Source: an uncultured Eubacteriales bacterium (GTDB taxonomy: Bacteria; Bacillota; Clostridia; Peptostreptococcales; Anaerovoracaceae). From it: a stretch of DNA of 14,257 nt. Positions 1 through 7,711 of the stretch are shown here, piece after piece. The notes below the pieces were generated by a model. The model was not told where the DNA came from, did not search any database, and saw only the letters and a program-made list of their open reading frames with translations. Where the stretch lies: contig UQEW01000061.1 of assembly GCA_900540145.1 (NCBI GenBank), positions 1-14,257 of the forward strand. Direction: 5' to 3'. The position numbers and the translations under genes are program-made. Within the stretch, counting starts at the first letter, position 1; each line of letters opens with the position of its first letter.

Positions 1-608
1 TTGAAAAAAATAAAAGCAGCCTTAACATAATAATAATAATAATAATATTGACGATTTTCGTTCTGGAATGTTTTCGACAAACTAATCCAAGCGCATATTC
101 CAATACATCCATAGCACTTACAAGGATCCCAATTTTCATATTAGGAGCTTACTATGGAAAGAAGATATATAATAAAGAAAGAATGTCTAATTTTACAAAA
201 TGCTTTTTCATTGCAGGTATATTTATAGGCTTTTTAAATTTTTATCTTGAATATCTTCATGATTTTGATTTGTTAGATTCCAGTATTTTAAATACAATGT
301 TTATCGTATTTAATCATTTTGACAGATATTTGAATGCGTGGTATTCTCTGGGATTAATGTTTATTATAATATTAGCTTTGAGAAAAATGGCGCAATTAAA
401 GTTTGCCAACAAATTATTATCCATTGCAGGAGGCATATCTTTAGAATTATACATAACTCATGTTACTGTTCGAAGGATATTTTCGGAAGCTGATTTACCT
501 ATATGGTTGTTTAAATATTACGCAGCTGTTATAATAATAGCAATAGTGTTATCTGTAGCCCTGAAAAGAGTAGATAATTTAATACAGAGAAAAAAAATAT
601 GTTTATAA
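1..608 (+). CDS. Acyltransferase family 3 (OafA-like) membrane protein, C-terminal part
   Basis: The frame is open from the left edge of the window (codons begin at base 3), so this is the 3' end of a longer gene; the first internal start is only a TTG at 48. What is visible is about 200 residues with several hydrophobic helices and a C-terminal motif GGISLELYITHV. This resembles the closing signature of acyltransferase family 3, where a helix ends in a conserved Ser-x-x-Leu-Tyr-x-x-His pattern. Such proteins transfer acyl groups, often acetyl, from the cytoplasmic side to sugars of exported polysaccharides, and usually have about 10 membrane helices in 340-380 residues. The catalytic N-terminal half is outside the window, so the donor and substrate cannot be judged. 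The stop lies 16 bases before thrS, so the two are probably co-transcribed. The family is assigned from the C-terminal motif and topology only. Confidence 0.7.
   Translation, partial: EKNKSSLNIIIIIIILTIFVLECFRQTNPSAYSNTSIALTRIPIFILGAYYGKKIYNKERMSNFTKCFFIAGIFIGFLNFYLEYLHDFDLLDSSILNTMFIVFNHFDRYLNAWYSLGLMFIIILALRKMAQLKFANKLLSIAGGISLELYITHVTVRRIFSEADLPIWLFKYYAAVIIIAIVLSVALKRVDNLIQRKKICL
27..47 (+). repeat. (ATA)7 triplet microsatellite, in frame
   Basis: Seven perfect ATA triplets lie in the reading frame of the acyltransferase and encode seven consecutive isoleucines inside a membrane helix. Changes in copy number would lengthen or shorten the helix without shifting the frame. Confidence 0.85.
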
Positions 609-624
609 GAAAAAGGTGAACAAA

Positions 625-2370
625 ATGGCAAAAGAAAAACTCAATTGGGAAGATGAGCAGGTTAGACATGATTACCGACACACGGCTTCTCATATAATGG
701 CTCAGGCCGTCAAGCATCTTTGGCCTGACACAAAGCTGGCTATCGGACCGGCCATAGACAACGGATTTTATTACGATTTCGATTCAGAACATAAATTCGG
801 AGAAGAAGACTTTAATAAAATCCAGAAGGAAATGAAAAAGATCGTTCAGGCCAACTATCCTCTTGAAAGATTCGAACTTCCCAGAGAAGAGGCAATCAAA
901 TATATGGAAGAAAAAGGCGAGCCATATAAGGTAGAACTCATAAACGATCTGCCGGAGGACGCAGTAATTTCCTTCTATAAGCAAGGTGATTTTGTGGATT
1001 TGTGTGCAGGCCCGCATATGCAGTCTACAGGCCAGATAAAGGCATTTAAGCTGATGAGCGTTGCCGGAGCTTATTGGAGAGGAGATTCGGATCGTCAGAT
1101 GCTGCAGAGGATATACGCGACAGCTTTTCCTACGCAAGAGCAGCTGGATGAATATATTGCCAAGCTTGAAGAGGCTAAAAAACGCGACCACCGCAAGATA
1201 GGCAAAGAGATGGACCTCTTCATGCTGACAGATGAGGGGCCGGGATTCCCATTCTTTTTACCAAAAGGCATGATAATCCGCAACGAGCTGGAGGCCTTTT
1301 GGCGTGCTGAACACGTTAAGCGCGGATATGAGGAAATCAAGACTCCGCTTATTCTCAACGAGCAGCTCTGGAGAACTTCAGGTCACTGGGACCACTACAA
1401 AGACAACATGTACTTTACTAAGATAGATGATGAAGATTACGCTATCAAGCCTATGAACTGTCCAGGTTCTATGCTTGTGTATAAGCGTAAGATGTGGTCA
1501 TATAGGGAGTTCCCTATCCGCTGCGGAGAGCTTGGACAAGTACACAGACACGAGCTTTCAGGAGCTCTTCACGGACTGATGAGAGTAAGGACCTTTACCC
1601 AGGACGATGCACATATTTTTATGCTCCCGGAACAGGTTAACGAAGAAATCAAAAATGTCGCTAAATTCTGTGATGATGTATATAAGATGTTTGGCTTCGA
1701 ATACCATGTAGAGCTTTCCACCAGACCGGAGGATTCTATGGGAACCGATGAAGAATGGGAGATGGCAGAAAACGCTTTAAGAAACGCTATAGAAGAAATG
1801 GGCGTGCCTTTTGTTATAAATGAAGGAGACGGAGCTTTCTACGGCCCTAAGCTGGACTTCCATCTGCAGGATTCTCTTGGAAGGACATGGCAGTGCGGAA
1901 CCATACAACTGGATATGCAGATGCCGCAGCGCTTCGATTTGACATATATAGGCCCTGATGGAGAAAAGCACAGACCTATCATGATTCACAGAGTAATTTT
2001 TGGCTCTATAGAAAGATTTATAGGCATTTTGATAGAGCATTGCGCAGGCAAGTTCCCGCTTTGGCTGGCACCGGTTCAGGTACGTTTGATGACGGTAACC
2101 GAGAAATTCTCAGACTACGCACTTCAGCTAAAGGAAAAACTGACAGAAGCAGGGCTCAGAGTTGAGGCTGACGTAAGAAACGAAAAGATAGGTTACAAGC
2201 TTAGAGAAGCCAGAAATCAGAGAGTTAATTATATGTGCGTTATCGGAGAGAGAGAAGTGGAAGACGGCACTTTGTCCGTGCGCTCCAGCAAAGAGGGAGA
2301 GCTTGGCAGCATGTCTGTAGATGACTTTGTAGCCAAACTTGCGGAAGAAATTAAGACTAAGAAAATGTAA
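625..2370 (+). CDS. thrS: Threonyl-tRNA synthetase lacking the N-terminal TGS domain
   Basis: Class II aminoacyl-tRNA synthetase that charges tRNA-Thr and hydrolyses mischarged Ser-tRNA-Thr. The chosen ATG gives 581 residues and has AAGGTG six bases upstream; an in-frame GTG at 616 lies inside that site. The editing domain opens the protein and keeps its metal-type residues (H19 and H23 in HTASH; C127 and H131 in CAGPH). The catalytic core follows, with zinc ligands C279 (MNCPGS), H330 (DDAH) and H455 (IHRV), motif 2 around 307-327, and motif 3 near 455-470. The anticodon-binding domain runs from about 483 to the end. Typical bacterial ThrRS has about 640 residues; the missing 55-60 match the TGS domain, while the rest aligns with constant offset to the E. 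coli residues I remember. No T-box leader can fit upstream, because the preceding gene stops 16 bases before the start. The LCP gene begins 4 bases after the stop. Confidence 0.97.
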   Translation: MAKEKLNWEDEQVRHDYRHTASHIMAQAVKHLWPDTKLAIGPAIDNGFYYDFDSEHKFGEEDFNKIQKEMKKIVQANYPLERFELPREEAIKYMEEKGEPYKVELINDLPEDAVISFYKQGDFVDLCAGPHMQSTGQIKAFKLMSVAGAYWRGDSDRQMLQRIYATAFPTQEQLDEYIAKLEEAKKRDHRKIGKEMDLFMLTDEGPGFPFFLPKGMIIRNELEAFWRAEHVKRGYEEIKTPLILNEQLWRTSGHWDHYKDNMYFTKIDDEDYAIKPMNCPGSMLVYKRKMWSYREFPIRCGELGQVHRHELSGALHGLMRVRTFTQDDAHIFMLPEQVNEEIKNVAKFCDDVYKMFGFEYHVELSTRPEDSMGTDEEWEMAENALRNAIEEMGVPFVINEGDGAFYGPKLDFHLQDSLGRTWQCGTIQLDMQMPQRFDLTYIGPDGEKHRPIMIHRVIFGSIERFIGILIEHCAGKFPLWLAPVQVRLMTVTEKFSDYALQLKEKLTEAGLRVEADVRNEKIGYKLREARNQRVNYMCVIGEREVEDGTLSVRSSKEGELGSMSVDDFVAKLAEEIKTKKM

Positions 2371-2374
2371 AAAA

Positions 2375-3796
2375 ATGAACTTAAAAGAACACTTGAAACA
2401 ATCCAACCTTGCAAAAATCACATTGGGAGTTTTGCTTGTTGATATAATCGCGGCAATTTATATAGCTGTACAGATATCAAGGTATATAGGAACTATAGTA
2501 GCAATATGCTCTTTACCGATAATATTGCTTTTGGGAGCTCTTTTGGTTTGGTGTAATCTTAAGAAGACCAAAGCCGCGCTTGTCATTGAGATAATTCTTA
2601 CTATAATATTGGTTATAGCTCTGGTTTTGGTAGGCAAACTCAGTTCTCTTGCCGGGGCTATAGGTAGGACGGTTCAGTATGAGGATGTGCAAATAGTTGC
2701 TCTCGCAGACAGCGATATCGAGCCTGAGGATGATTTCAGCAATTATACCCTTGGGTATACCAACAGCGATGATGGTGCGTATGAGAGGTCGAGTGAGATA
2801 TTGGAAGAACATGATAAAAAAGTCAAGGAGAGCCATCCTTATTCAGATACTGAGACCCTTTACAGCGATTTGCTGTCATCAAATACTGAGCTGATGGTAC
2901 TCACCAGCAATACCAGAGCTGACTTATCTATGATAGATGAGGATTACGAAAGCAAGATAAAAGTTGTCTTCGAAAAGAAATACGAGCTGGATGCAGTAGA
3001 GATAAAACCTGTAGACATCAACAGCGAGCCGTTTACAGTATATCTGTGCGGAGCCGATCTTTCTTCCGGACAGGATATTACATCGACAGGAAGAGGCGAT
3101 GTCAATATTTTGCTTACAGTAAATCCTAAAACTGCGAAAGTAAATCTACAGGTTATTCCAAGAGACACTTTCGTATATATACCTTGCCGCGGAGGCAGCA
3201 GCAAGCTTTCCTACAGTGGATGGTGGGGAGGAGTTCAATCTTCAATAGATAGCATTGAAGATAAATTCGGCGTGGAAATAAACTATTATGCAAAAATTAA
3301 TTTCAACGGACTTGTAGATTTGGTAGACGCTCTGGGAGGAGTGACTGTATACAGCCACTATACTTATACTGCCGGTGAATATAGCTTTGTAAAAGGTGAA
3401 AACTATGTAAATGGTGAAAAAGCGCTTATGTTTGTACGGGCAAGAAAAATGCTGCCTGAAAACGAGTTGTCAAGAGGACAACATCAGATGGAACTGATAA
3501 AGGGTATCTTCAGAAAGTTTGCTGAAAACCCAAGTTACGAAAGCAGTATGGCGGTACTGGAAGGACTTGAAAACAATTTTGTTACTAATATTCCGGAGAA
3601 AGATTTTTATGATGTATTTAAACTTGTAGTAAAACTCCTGCCGGAATTGGAGACTATGGAAAACCACACTATAAGCGGTACATATCAGTGGCATTATGAC
3701 GAAATCAGAGAAGGATATTATCAGTATTATTTCTATCCTGATGATGGAGAAATTGAAAAAGTAAGGGAAAGAATCAACGATGTCTTGGAAGGATAG
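2375..3796 (+). CDS. LytR-CpsA-Psr (LCP) family cell-wall glycopolymer transferase
   Basis: LCP proteins move polyprenyl-linked polymers such as teichoic acids or capsule onto peptidoglycan outside the membrane. The protein has 473 residues from the ATG four bases after the thrS stop, which suggests coupled translation; a TTG at 2339 would overlap thrS and is less likely. Three hydrophobic segments at about 13-34, 40-60 and 67-87 precede an acidic linker. The LCP domain spans about 218-380. It shows CGADLSSG, then R240-G-D242 where family members have Arg-x-Asp, the IPRD motif (261-264) followed by TFVYIP, the FNGLVDLVDALGGV segment (310-323), and ALMFVRAR with R367 near the end. These Arg and Asp residues bind the lipid pyrophosphate and metal in the family. 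The three N-terminal helices and the roughly 130-residue linker are longer than the usual single anchor. The acyltransferase upstream fits an envelope-polymer role, but the substrate is unknown. Confidence 0.9.
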   Translation: MNLKEHLKQSNLAKITLGVLLVDIIAAIYIAVQISRYIGTIVAICSLPIILLLGALLVWCNLKKTKAALVIEIILTIILVIALVLVGKLSSLAGAIGRTVQYEDVQIVALADSDIEPEDDFSNYTLGYTNSDDGAYERSSEILEEHDKKVKESHPYSDTETLYSDLLSSNTELMVLTSNTRADLSMIDEDYESKIKVVFEKKYELDAVEIKPVDINSEPFTVYLCGADLSSGQDITSTGRGDVNILLTVNPKTAKVNLQVIPRDTFVYIPCRGGSSKLSYSGWWGGVQSSIDSIEDKFGVEINYYAKINFNGLVDLVDALGGVTVYSHYTYTAGEYSFVKGENYVNGEKALMFVRARKMLPENELSRGQHQMELIKGIFRKFAENPSYESSMAVLEGLENNFVTNIPEKDFYDVFKLVVKLLPELETMENHTISGTYQWHYDEIREGYYQYYFYPDDGEIEKVRERINDVLEG

Positions 3797-3830
3797 TTAA
3801 AGATGAATGACTTTTCCTTGATAATTTTGA

Positions 3831-3867
3831 AAAAAAGTCTGCAAACAAGTAATTTGCAGACTTTTTT
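3831..3867. terminator. Bidirectional intrinsic terminator between convergent genes
   Basis: The arms are AAAAAGTCTGCAAA and TTTGCAGACTTTTT around a short loop (about 3846-3852). A T run follows on both strands, so this hairpin can end both the LCP transcript (plus) and the scfB transcript (minus). Confidence 0.88.
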
Positions 3868-3892
3868 CCTGATGTTTTTATTTTTACATTTT

Positions 3893-5266
3893 TTACAACC
3901 CTGCTTCTGCCGCTTTCATCATGATGGCGCATTCGATACGTTTCTTGAACAGTTCGCAGCCGGGCTCATATGTTCCTTGGATGCTGCCGGAAGCGTGGTA
4001 CGCGTTAGCAGCACAGCCTCCGGAGCAATAAAATTTTGCCCAGCAGTCATTGCACTCGGAGCGTGAGTAGGCATTACAGCTTCGGAATTGCTCACGCAGC
4101 GAATGGTTGGTTACGCCATTCCATATATCGCCCAGTTTGTATTTTTCGTCACCGACGAACTGATGGCAAGGGTACAAATCTCCCCAAGGAGTCACTGCCA
4201 TGTACTCCGTACCGGAGCCGCATCCTGAAATCCTTTTATATATGCATGGCCCCTCCGTAAGATCCAGCATGTAATGATAAAAGGTGATAGGGCGCCCTTC
4301 TTTTTCACGGCGGAGCATTTCCTTGGCAAGGATTTCATACTGTTCTTTGACTATTTCTATGTCAGAAGCGGTGAGAGCCGCAGGGTCATCAGGGGAAGCG
4401 ACAACAGGCTCCATGCTCAGCTCTGTAAACCCGAGATCAGCCATATGAAATATATCTTTTGTAAAATCGGGGTTGGCGTGGGTAAAAGTCCCGCGCATGT
4501 AATAGTTTTTTCCGCCGCGGGATTTTACTAATTCTTGGAATTTAGGGACGATCCGGTCATAGCTGCCGTTGCCGGCATAATCTATGCGTAATCTGTCATG
4601 GATCTCTTTGCGGCCGTCCAGACTGAGTACCACGTTGCTCATTTCTTTATTGGCAAAATCGATAACGTCATCATCTATGAGCATGCCATTGGTAGTAAGA
4701 GTAAAACGGAAGTTTTTATGGCAAGGGCCTTCCTGAGAGCGAGCGTATTTTACCAACTCTTTTACTACATCCCAGTTCATCAGAGGCTCACCGCCGAAAA
4801 AGTCAACCTCAAGATTGGTGCGGCTTCCGGAATTTTCAATAAGGAAATCCAGAGCTCTTTTTCCCACCTCAAAGCTCATAAGCGCTCTGTCTCCATGGTA
4901 TTTGCCCTGGCTGGCGAAACAGTAAGAGCAGTTGAGATTACATGTGTGGGCCACGTGCAAACACAGCGCTTTGATAACATCTCCGCTTCTTTCTTTAAAA
5001 GTACCGGCAATTTCGGCGAAGGTGTCAGGAGAATAAAGTTTGCCCTGATCCTGTAATGTTTTTATATCAGCGATACATTCTAAGACATCGTTTTTCGATA
5101 TATTATCCTTTTCATACTTTTTCAGAATTGCTGATACGATTTCTTCTTCTGACTTTTCCGGATACATGGATATAACATCGTAGGCTACCGGATCCACTAT
5201 GTGAATCGATCCGGAGCATGTGTCTAAAACTATATTATAATTATTTAGCTGGTATTGGTGTATCAT
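3893..5266 (-). CDS. scfB: SCIFF peptide maturase, radical SAM/SPASM thioether-forming enzyme
   Basis: This 457-residue enzyme modifies the SCIFF precursor encoded just upstream, installing Cys-derived thioether crosslinks by radical SAM chemistry in the cytoplasm. Residues 1 to about 90 form the small leader-binding (RRE-like) region. The radical SAM cluster motif is C109-x3-C113-x2-C116 (CNLNCSYC), followed by the FFGGEPL segment (156-162) and TLTTNG (189-194). The C-terminal SPASM region carries C341, C349, C367, C397, C405, C408, C414, C418 and C437, enough ligands for two auxiliary Fe-S clusters. The start is set by GGAGG at 5273-5277, six bases upstream of the ATG. The length matches the family. 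It follows scfA on the same strand, with a 106-base gap that holds a hairpin. The pair is typical of Clostridia. Functional calls come from family knowledge; the motifs and context are seen directly. Confidence 0.96.
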   Translation of the reverse strand: MIHQYQLNNYNIVLDTCSGSIHIVDPVAYDVISMYPEKSEEEIVSAILKKYEKDNISKNDVLECIADIKTLQDQGKLYSPDTFAEIAGTFKERSGDVIKALCLHVAHTCNLNCSYCFASQGKYHGDRALMSFEVGKRALDFLIENSGSRTNLEVDFFGGEPLMNWDVVKELVKYARSQEGPCHKNFRFTLTTNGMLIDDDVIDFANKEMSNVVLSLDGRKEIHDRLRIDYAGNGSYDRIVPKFQELVKSRGGKNYYMRGTFTHANPDFTKDIFHMADLGFTELSMEPVVASPDDPAALTASDIEIVKEQYEILAKEMLRREKEGRPITFYHYMLDLTEGPCIYKRISGCGSGTEYMAVTPWGDLYPCHQFVGDEKYKLGDIWNGVTNHSLREQFRSCNAYSRSECNDCWAKFYCSGGCAANAYHASGSIQGTYEPGCELFKKRIECAIMMKAAEAGL

Positions 5267-5320
5267 ACCTATCCTCCATTTTGAAAAGCGTGCTTATATC
5301 GCAAAGTTTTTTGCTTACAT

Positions 5321-5351
5321 AAAGAATGCCGCCAAGCCGGCGGCATTCTTT
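5321..5351 (-). terminator. Intercistronic hairpin between scfA and scfB (partial terminator)
   Basis: A perfect 13-bp inverted repeat with arms AAAGAATGCCGCC and GGCGGCATTCTTT surrounds a 5-base loop. On the minus strand it sits about 20 bases after the scfA stop, and its U tail is short (TTTATG). It probably stops or stabilises part of the transcripts, so that precursor mRNA outnumbers maturase mRNA. This role is inferred from position and structure. Confidence 0.75.
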
Positions 5352-5372
5352 AAAATAAACGATGTTGAACGC

Positions 5373-5519
5373 TTATTTGTTTTCGTTCTCACATTTCTGG
5401 TTAGCAACACCGCAGCTGGTCTTGCAGGCGGACTGACATGAGGTCTGGCACTCGCCGCATCCACCGTTTTTTGCACTCTCACACAGAGAAGTAGTTTTAA
5501 GTGTTTTGATTCTTTCCAT
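5373..5519 (-). CDS. scfA: SCIFF (six cysteines in forty-five) ranthipeptide precursor, seven-Cys variant
   Basis: A 48-residue peptide read on the minus strand. It begins MERIKTLKTTSL, and its core contains GGCGECQTSCQSACKTSC, the hallmark of SCIFF peptides, then GVANQKCENENK. Cysteines are at 13, 21, 24, 28, 32, 36 and 43; the family name refers to six, and C13 is the extra one. GGAG at 5529-5532 lies nine bases before the ATG. The N-terminal third is the leader recognised by the maturase; the Cys-rich part receives thioether links from Cys sulfur to the side chain of a downstream residue. In the characterised C. thermocellum peptide I recall a Cys32-Thr37 link; here residue 37 is Gly. Family assignment is very firm because of the core motif and the adjacent maturase. 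The biological role of SCIFF is not settled, though links to quorum-type signalling have been proposed. Confidence 0.95.
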   Translation of the reverse strand: MERIKTLKTTSLCESAKNGGCGECQTSCQSACKTSCGVANQKCENENK

Positions 5520-5565
5520 AATACATGTCTCCAATTCAATAATGTTTCAAATCCACAATATAAAT

Positions 5566-5594
5566 ATTTTATCATGATTAATACTTAAAAGCAA
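5566..5594 (-). promoter_or_regulatory. Candidate sigma-A promoter of scfA
   Basis: On the minus strand, TTGCTT (plus 5589-5594) and TAAAAT (plus 5566-5571) are 17 bases apart, and a TG upstream of the -10 gives an extended -10. Transcription would start about 40 bases before the scfA ATG. The sequence over the -10 (12 bp) recurs in front of sppA. Confidence 0.6.
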
Positions 5595-5648
5595 GAGATA
5601 AACAATAGATAAAAGTCACATCAACAAAGCGGCAATATAAAAATCAAT

Positions 5649-5681
5649 CAGTTATTTTTCCTGCTCAGTTATTTTTCCTGC
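5649..5681. repeat. 16-bp direct repeat duplicating a gene's 3' end
   Basis: CAGTTATTTTTCCTGC occurs at 5649-5664 and again at 5666-5681, separated by one base. The second copy contains the stop codon and last codons of the 156-aa gene, so the gene end appears to have been duplicated in tandem just after its stop. Confidence 0.85.
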
Positions 5682-6139
5682 ATAGAGGAAGTTTCAAGCA
5701 AAGGTGATTTCTCCATCAGTTCAGACAGCTTGTCATGAACTTTATCCATCATTTGCTCCACATCTTCTAAATCTTCTTTAGATACGTTATGGCTCATGAA
5801 CAAGTTTTCTATTTCTTTATCAAATGAAACTACATCATTGGCTATGCTGATAAATTTGGAAAAATTGGAACTGCTGTAAGCATTCTTAAACTTTTTCAGA
5901 TCGTTTGCAATTATCTCTACAACTTGTTGTTCATTGTATATCTTTCCTATCATCATAGGATAAGGACTTATCCTTTGGAGATATATATCCTCCTCTTTAA
6001 CTTCATACATATATGTAAGTCTGAGATTACCTATTTCAAATTTGGCTATATTAATGTAAGCAGGCGATGTTTTGATAGATACGGCCCCCATCTGTCTGAG
6101 TACCAAATTAATCATATCATCTGAAACTATATTTCTCAT
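5669..6139 (-). CDS. Hypothetical protein, 156 residues
   Basis: I do not recognise this protein. It has no membrane segment, signal peptide or metal-binding motif. The N-terminal 90 residues look like a mixed alpha/beta domain (short hydrophobic strands such as NIAKFEIGNLRLTYMYEV at 30-47). The C-terminal third, about 105-145, is charged and probably helical or coiled-coil. The start ATG is preceded by AGGAG eleven bases upstream. It lies 44 bases after the stop of the ArsB/NhaD-type transporter with no terminator between them, so the two are likely co-transcribed. It may be a cytoplasmic partner or regulator of the transporter, but that rests only on position. Base composition matches its neighbours. 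Confidence 0.75.
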   Translation of the reverse strand: MRNIVSDDMINLVLRQMGAVSIKTSPAYINIAKFEIGNLRLTYMYEVKEEDIYLQRISPYPMMIGKIYNEQQVVEIIANDLKKFKNAYSSSNFSKFISIANDVVSFDKEIENLFMSHNVSKEDLEDVEQMMDKVHDKLSELMEKSPLLETSSMQEK

Positions 6140-6183
6140 TTTAAATCACACTCCTAACATAAATGTTCCGTTTTATCACAGCT

Positions 6184-7449
6184 CTAAAATCCGTATTTAA
6201 CAAGCAGGAATATGGTGGATAATACTACTGTCATTATCATGACAGGAAAGCCTACTTTGGTATAATCTTTGAAAGTGATAGGATATCCATGCTTATTGCT
6301 TATGCCTGAAAGAACGACGTTGGCAGAGGCGCCTATGAGAGTACCGTTTCCTCCGAAGCATGCGCCTAGAGAAATAGCCCACCATAGAGGTTCGATGTCC
6401 ACACCGCTTTCACCAAGAGCAATTACCAAAGGTATTAAGGTTGCTACAAATGGTATGTTGTCAAGTATAGATGAAAGCAGAGCTGAAGCCCACAGCAAAA
6501 TCATCATCATCATTATAGGATGTCCCTCAGCCGTGTTAAGGATGATATGAGCAAGTTCACCGATAACTCCTGTTTCAACCATTCCGCCTACAACTGTAAA
6601 CAAAGCTACAAAGAACAGAATCGTCGACCATTCAACTTCACTTACTATATGATCAATATTTTGTTTTCCGATTACCATCATTACAGCTGCGCAGGTAAGG
6701 GCTATCGTTGCGGTTTCCATACCTATTTGACTGTGAAATATAAAGGCGAAAACTACGATGATAACCATTACTATGCTCTTGACCAGGAGAGCGTGGTCTT
6801 CAATAGCCTTTGTCTCGTCAAGCTGAGCTACAGATTTGATAGCCTCAACGTCAGCAGAAAGCTTGCTTCCATAAACAAATCTCATTATGATGATAAGGAC
6901 AATTATAGAAACAATAGCAACAATTCCGGTATTTGCTACAAAGTCTAAAAATGTCAGACCTGCCGCGCTGCCTATCATTATATTCGGAGGATCACCTATA
7001 AGGGTTGCTGTTCCGCCTATGTTAGCTGCAAATATTTGAGTAAGCAGGAAAGGAACCGGATTGATTTTTAACATTCTTGCGATGGTGATCGTCATCGGTC
7101 CTACCAGAAGAACCGTAGTAACATTGTCTAAGAACCCAGACAAGAATGCTGTTATTATTATGAATGCCACCATTATTTTCCATGGATCACCTTTAGCCAT
7201 CTTGGCGGCCTTTATGGCTACATATTCAAATAGACCCGAATTTTTAACTACTGCCACAAAAAGCATCATTCCAATTAATACGCCGATTGTGTTGAAGTCG
7301 ATATACCCTATGGCAGAATCAACATCAAGTACGCCGGTTAGCAGCAGTATCACAGAGCCTGCCAGCGCCGCAGCAGTTCTGTGTACTTTCTCCGTCATAA
7401 TCGCCACGATTACGATGAGAAATACTACAATTGCTACAACTTCTTGCAC
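6184..7449 (-). CDS. ArsB/NhaD-family ion transporter (CitMHS/ion transporter superfamily)
   Basis: A 421-residue polytopic membrane protein with about 11-12 hydrophobic segments and two internal repeats. The first half has FLDNVTTVLLVGP (106-118) and NIGGTATLIGDPPNIMIG (143-160). The second half has SILDNIPFVATLIP (327-340) and GGNGTLIGASANVV (366-379). Paired Asp-Asn and Gly-rich hairpins of this kind are typical of the ArsB/NhaD/P-protein group, which moves arsenite, sodium/protons or dicarboxylates. I cannot tell the substrate; no ars regulator or ArsA is nearby, so arsenite is not favoured. The start is GTG at 7449: CAGGAGGT sits six bases before it, and the upstream ATG frame would translate through that site. 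The 156-aa gene follows 44 bases downstream. Confidence 0.85.
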   Translation of the reverse strand: MQEVVAIVVFLIVIVAIMTEKVHRTAAALAGSVILLLTGVLDVDSAIGYIDFNTIGVLIGMMLFVAVVKNSGLFEYVAIKAAKMAKGDPWKIMVAFIIITAFLSGFLDNVTTVLLVGPMTITIARMLKINPVPFLLTQIFAANIGGTATLIGDPPNIMIGSAAGLTFLDFVANTGIVAIVSIIVLIIIMRFVYGSKLSADVEAIKSVAQLDETKAIEDHALLVKSIVMVIIVVFAFIFHSQIGMETATIALTCAAVMMVIGKQNIDHIVSEVEWSTILFFVALFTVVGGMVETGVIGELAHIILNTAEGHPIMMMMILLWASALLSSILDNIPFVATLIPLVIALGESGVDIEPLWWAISLGACFGGNGTLIGASANVVLSGISNKHGYPITFKDYTKVGFPVMIMTVVLSTIFLLVKYGF

Positions 7450-7455
7450 TTTTTT

Positions 7456-7463
7456 ACCTCCTG
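7456..7463 (-). promoter_or_regulatory. Strong Shine-Dalgarno deciding the GTG start of the transporter
   Basis: CAGGAGGT on the minus strand is six bases before GTG 7449. An ATG at 7473 is in frame, but it would read this site as codons Ser-Gly-Gly and has no ribosome-binding site of its own. Confidence 0.85.
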
Positions 7464-7525
7464 ATACAAACAAATTAAAACTACGTCATAGAGGACTTAA
7501 ACAGTTTACTTCTGATGACTGTTGT

Positions 7526-7554
7526 AGTCTAACACTTTGTATACAAGAATTCAA
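7526..7554 (-). promoter_or_regulatory. Candidate promoter of the transporter with a palindrome in the spacer
   Basis: On the minus strand, TTGAAT (plus 7549-7554) and TAGACT (plus 7526-7531) are 17 bases apart. A perfect 10-bp palindrome TTGTATACAA (7537-7546) lies between them, and an AACAGT/ACTGTT inverted repeat lies downstream near 7500-7523. Either could be an operator. The promoter match is only moderate. The rest of 7464-7681 shows no gene. Confidence 0.35.
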
Positions 7555-7681
7555 TATTTACAACATGGTTTTTTTAGCATTTTAACCTGTTATAATCCCT
7601 GAAAACGTTGAAATTTACAAGAGTATGGGCAATGCTAAAATTCAGCAAATTTTTAATTTGTACAGCTTCTTTATATGCTTT

Positions 7682-7711
7682 AAACGCATGAAAAGCACAA
7701 GTCATGCGTTT
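7682..7711. terminator. Hairpin after sppA, likely terminator
   Basis: Ten-base arms AAACGCATGA and TCATGCGTTT surround a 10-base loop, directly at the sppA stop. The minus-strand tail is short (TTTAAAG), so termination of sppA would be imperfect. The plus-strand tail is T-rich. Confidence 0.6.

Noticed and set aside
4598..5056. A 152-aa plus-strand open frame inside scfB
   Set aside because: It is antisense to the radical SAM domain, whose motifs are intact on the minus strand; there is no promoter or ribosome-binding site.
6184..7449. Calling the transporter an arsenite pump (arsB)
   Set aside because: The fold motifs fit the wider ArsB/NhaD group, but no arsR, arsA or arsC is nearby, so the substrate is left open.
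7061..7585. A 174-aa plus-strand open frame opposite the transporter gene
   Set aside because: It is the antisense shadow of the transporter's N-terminal half; it has no ribosome-binding site and a low-complexity composition typical of antisense frames.
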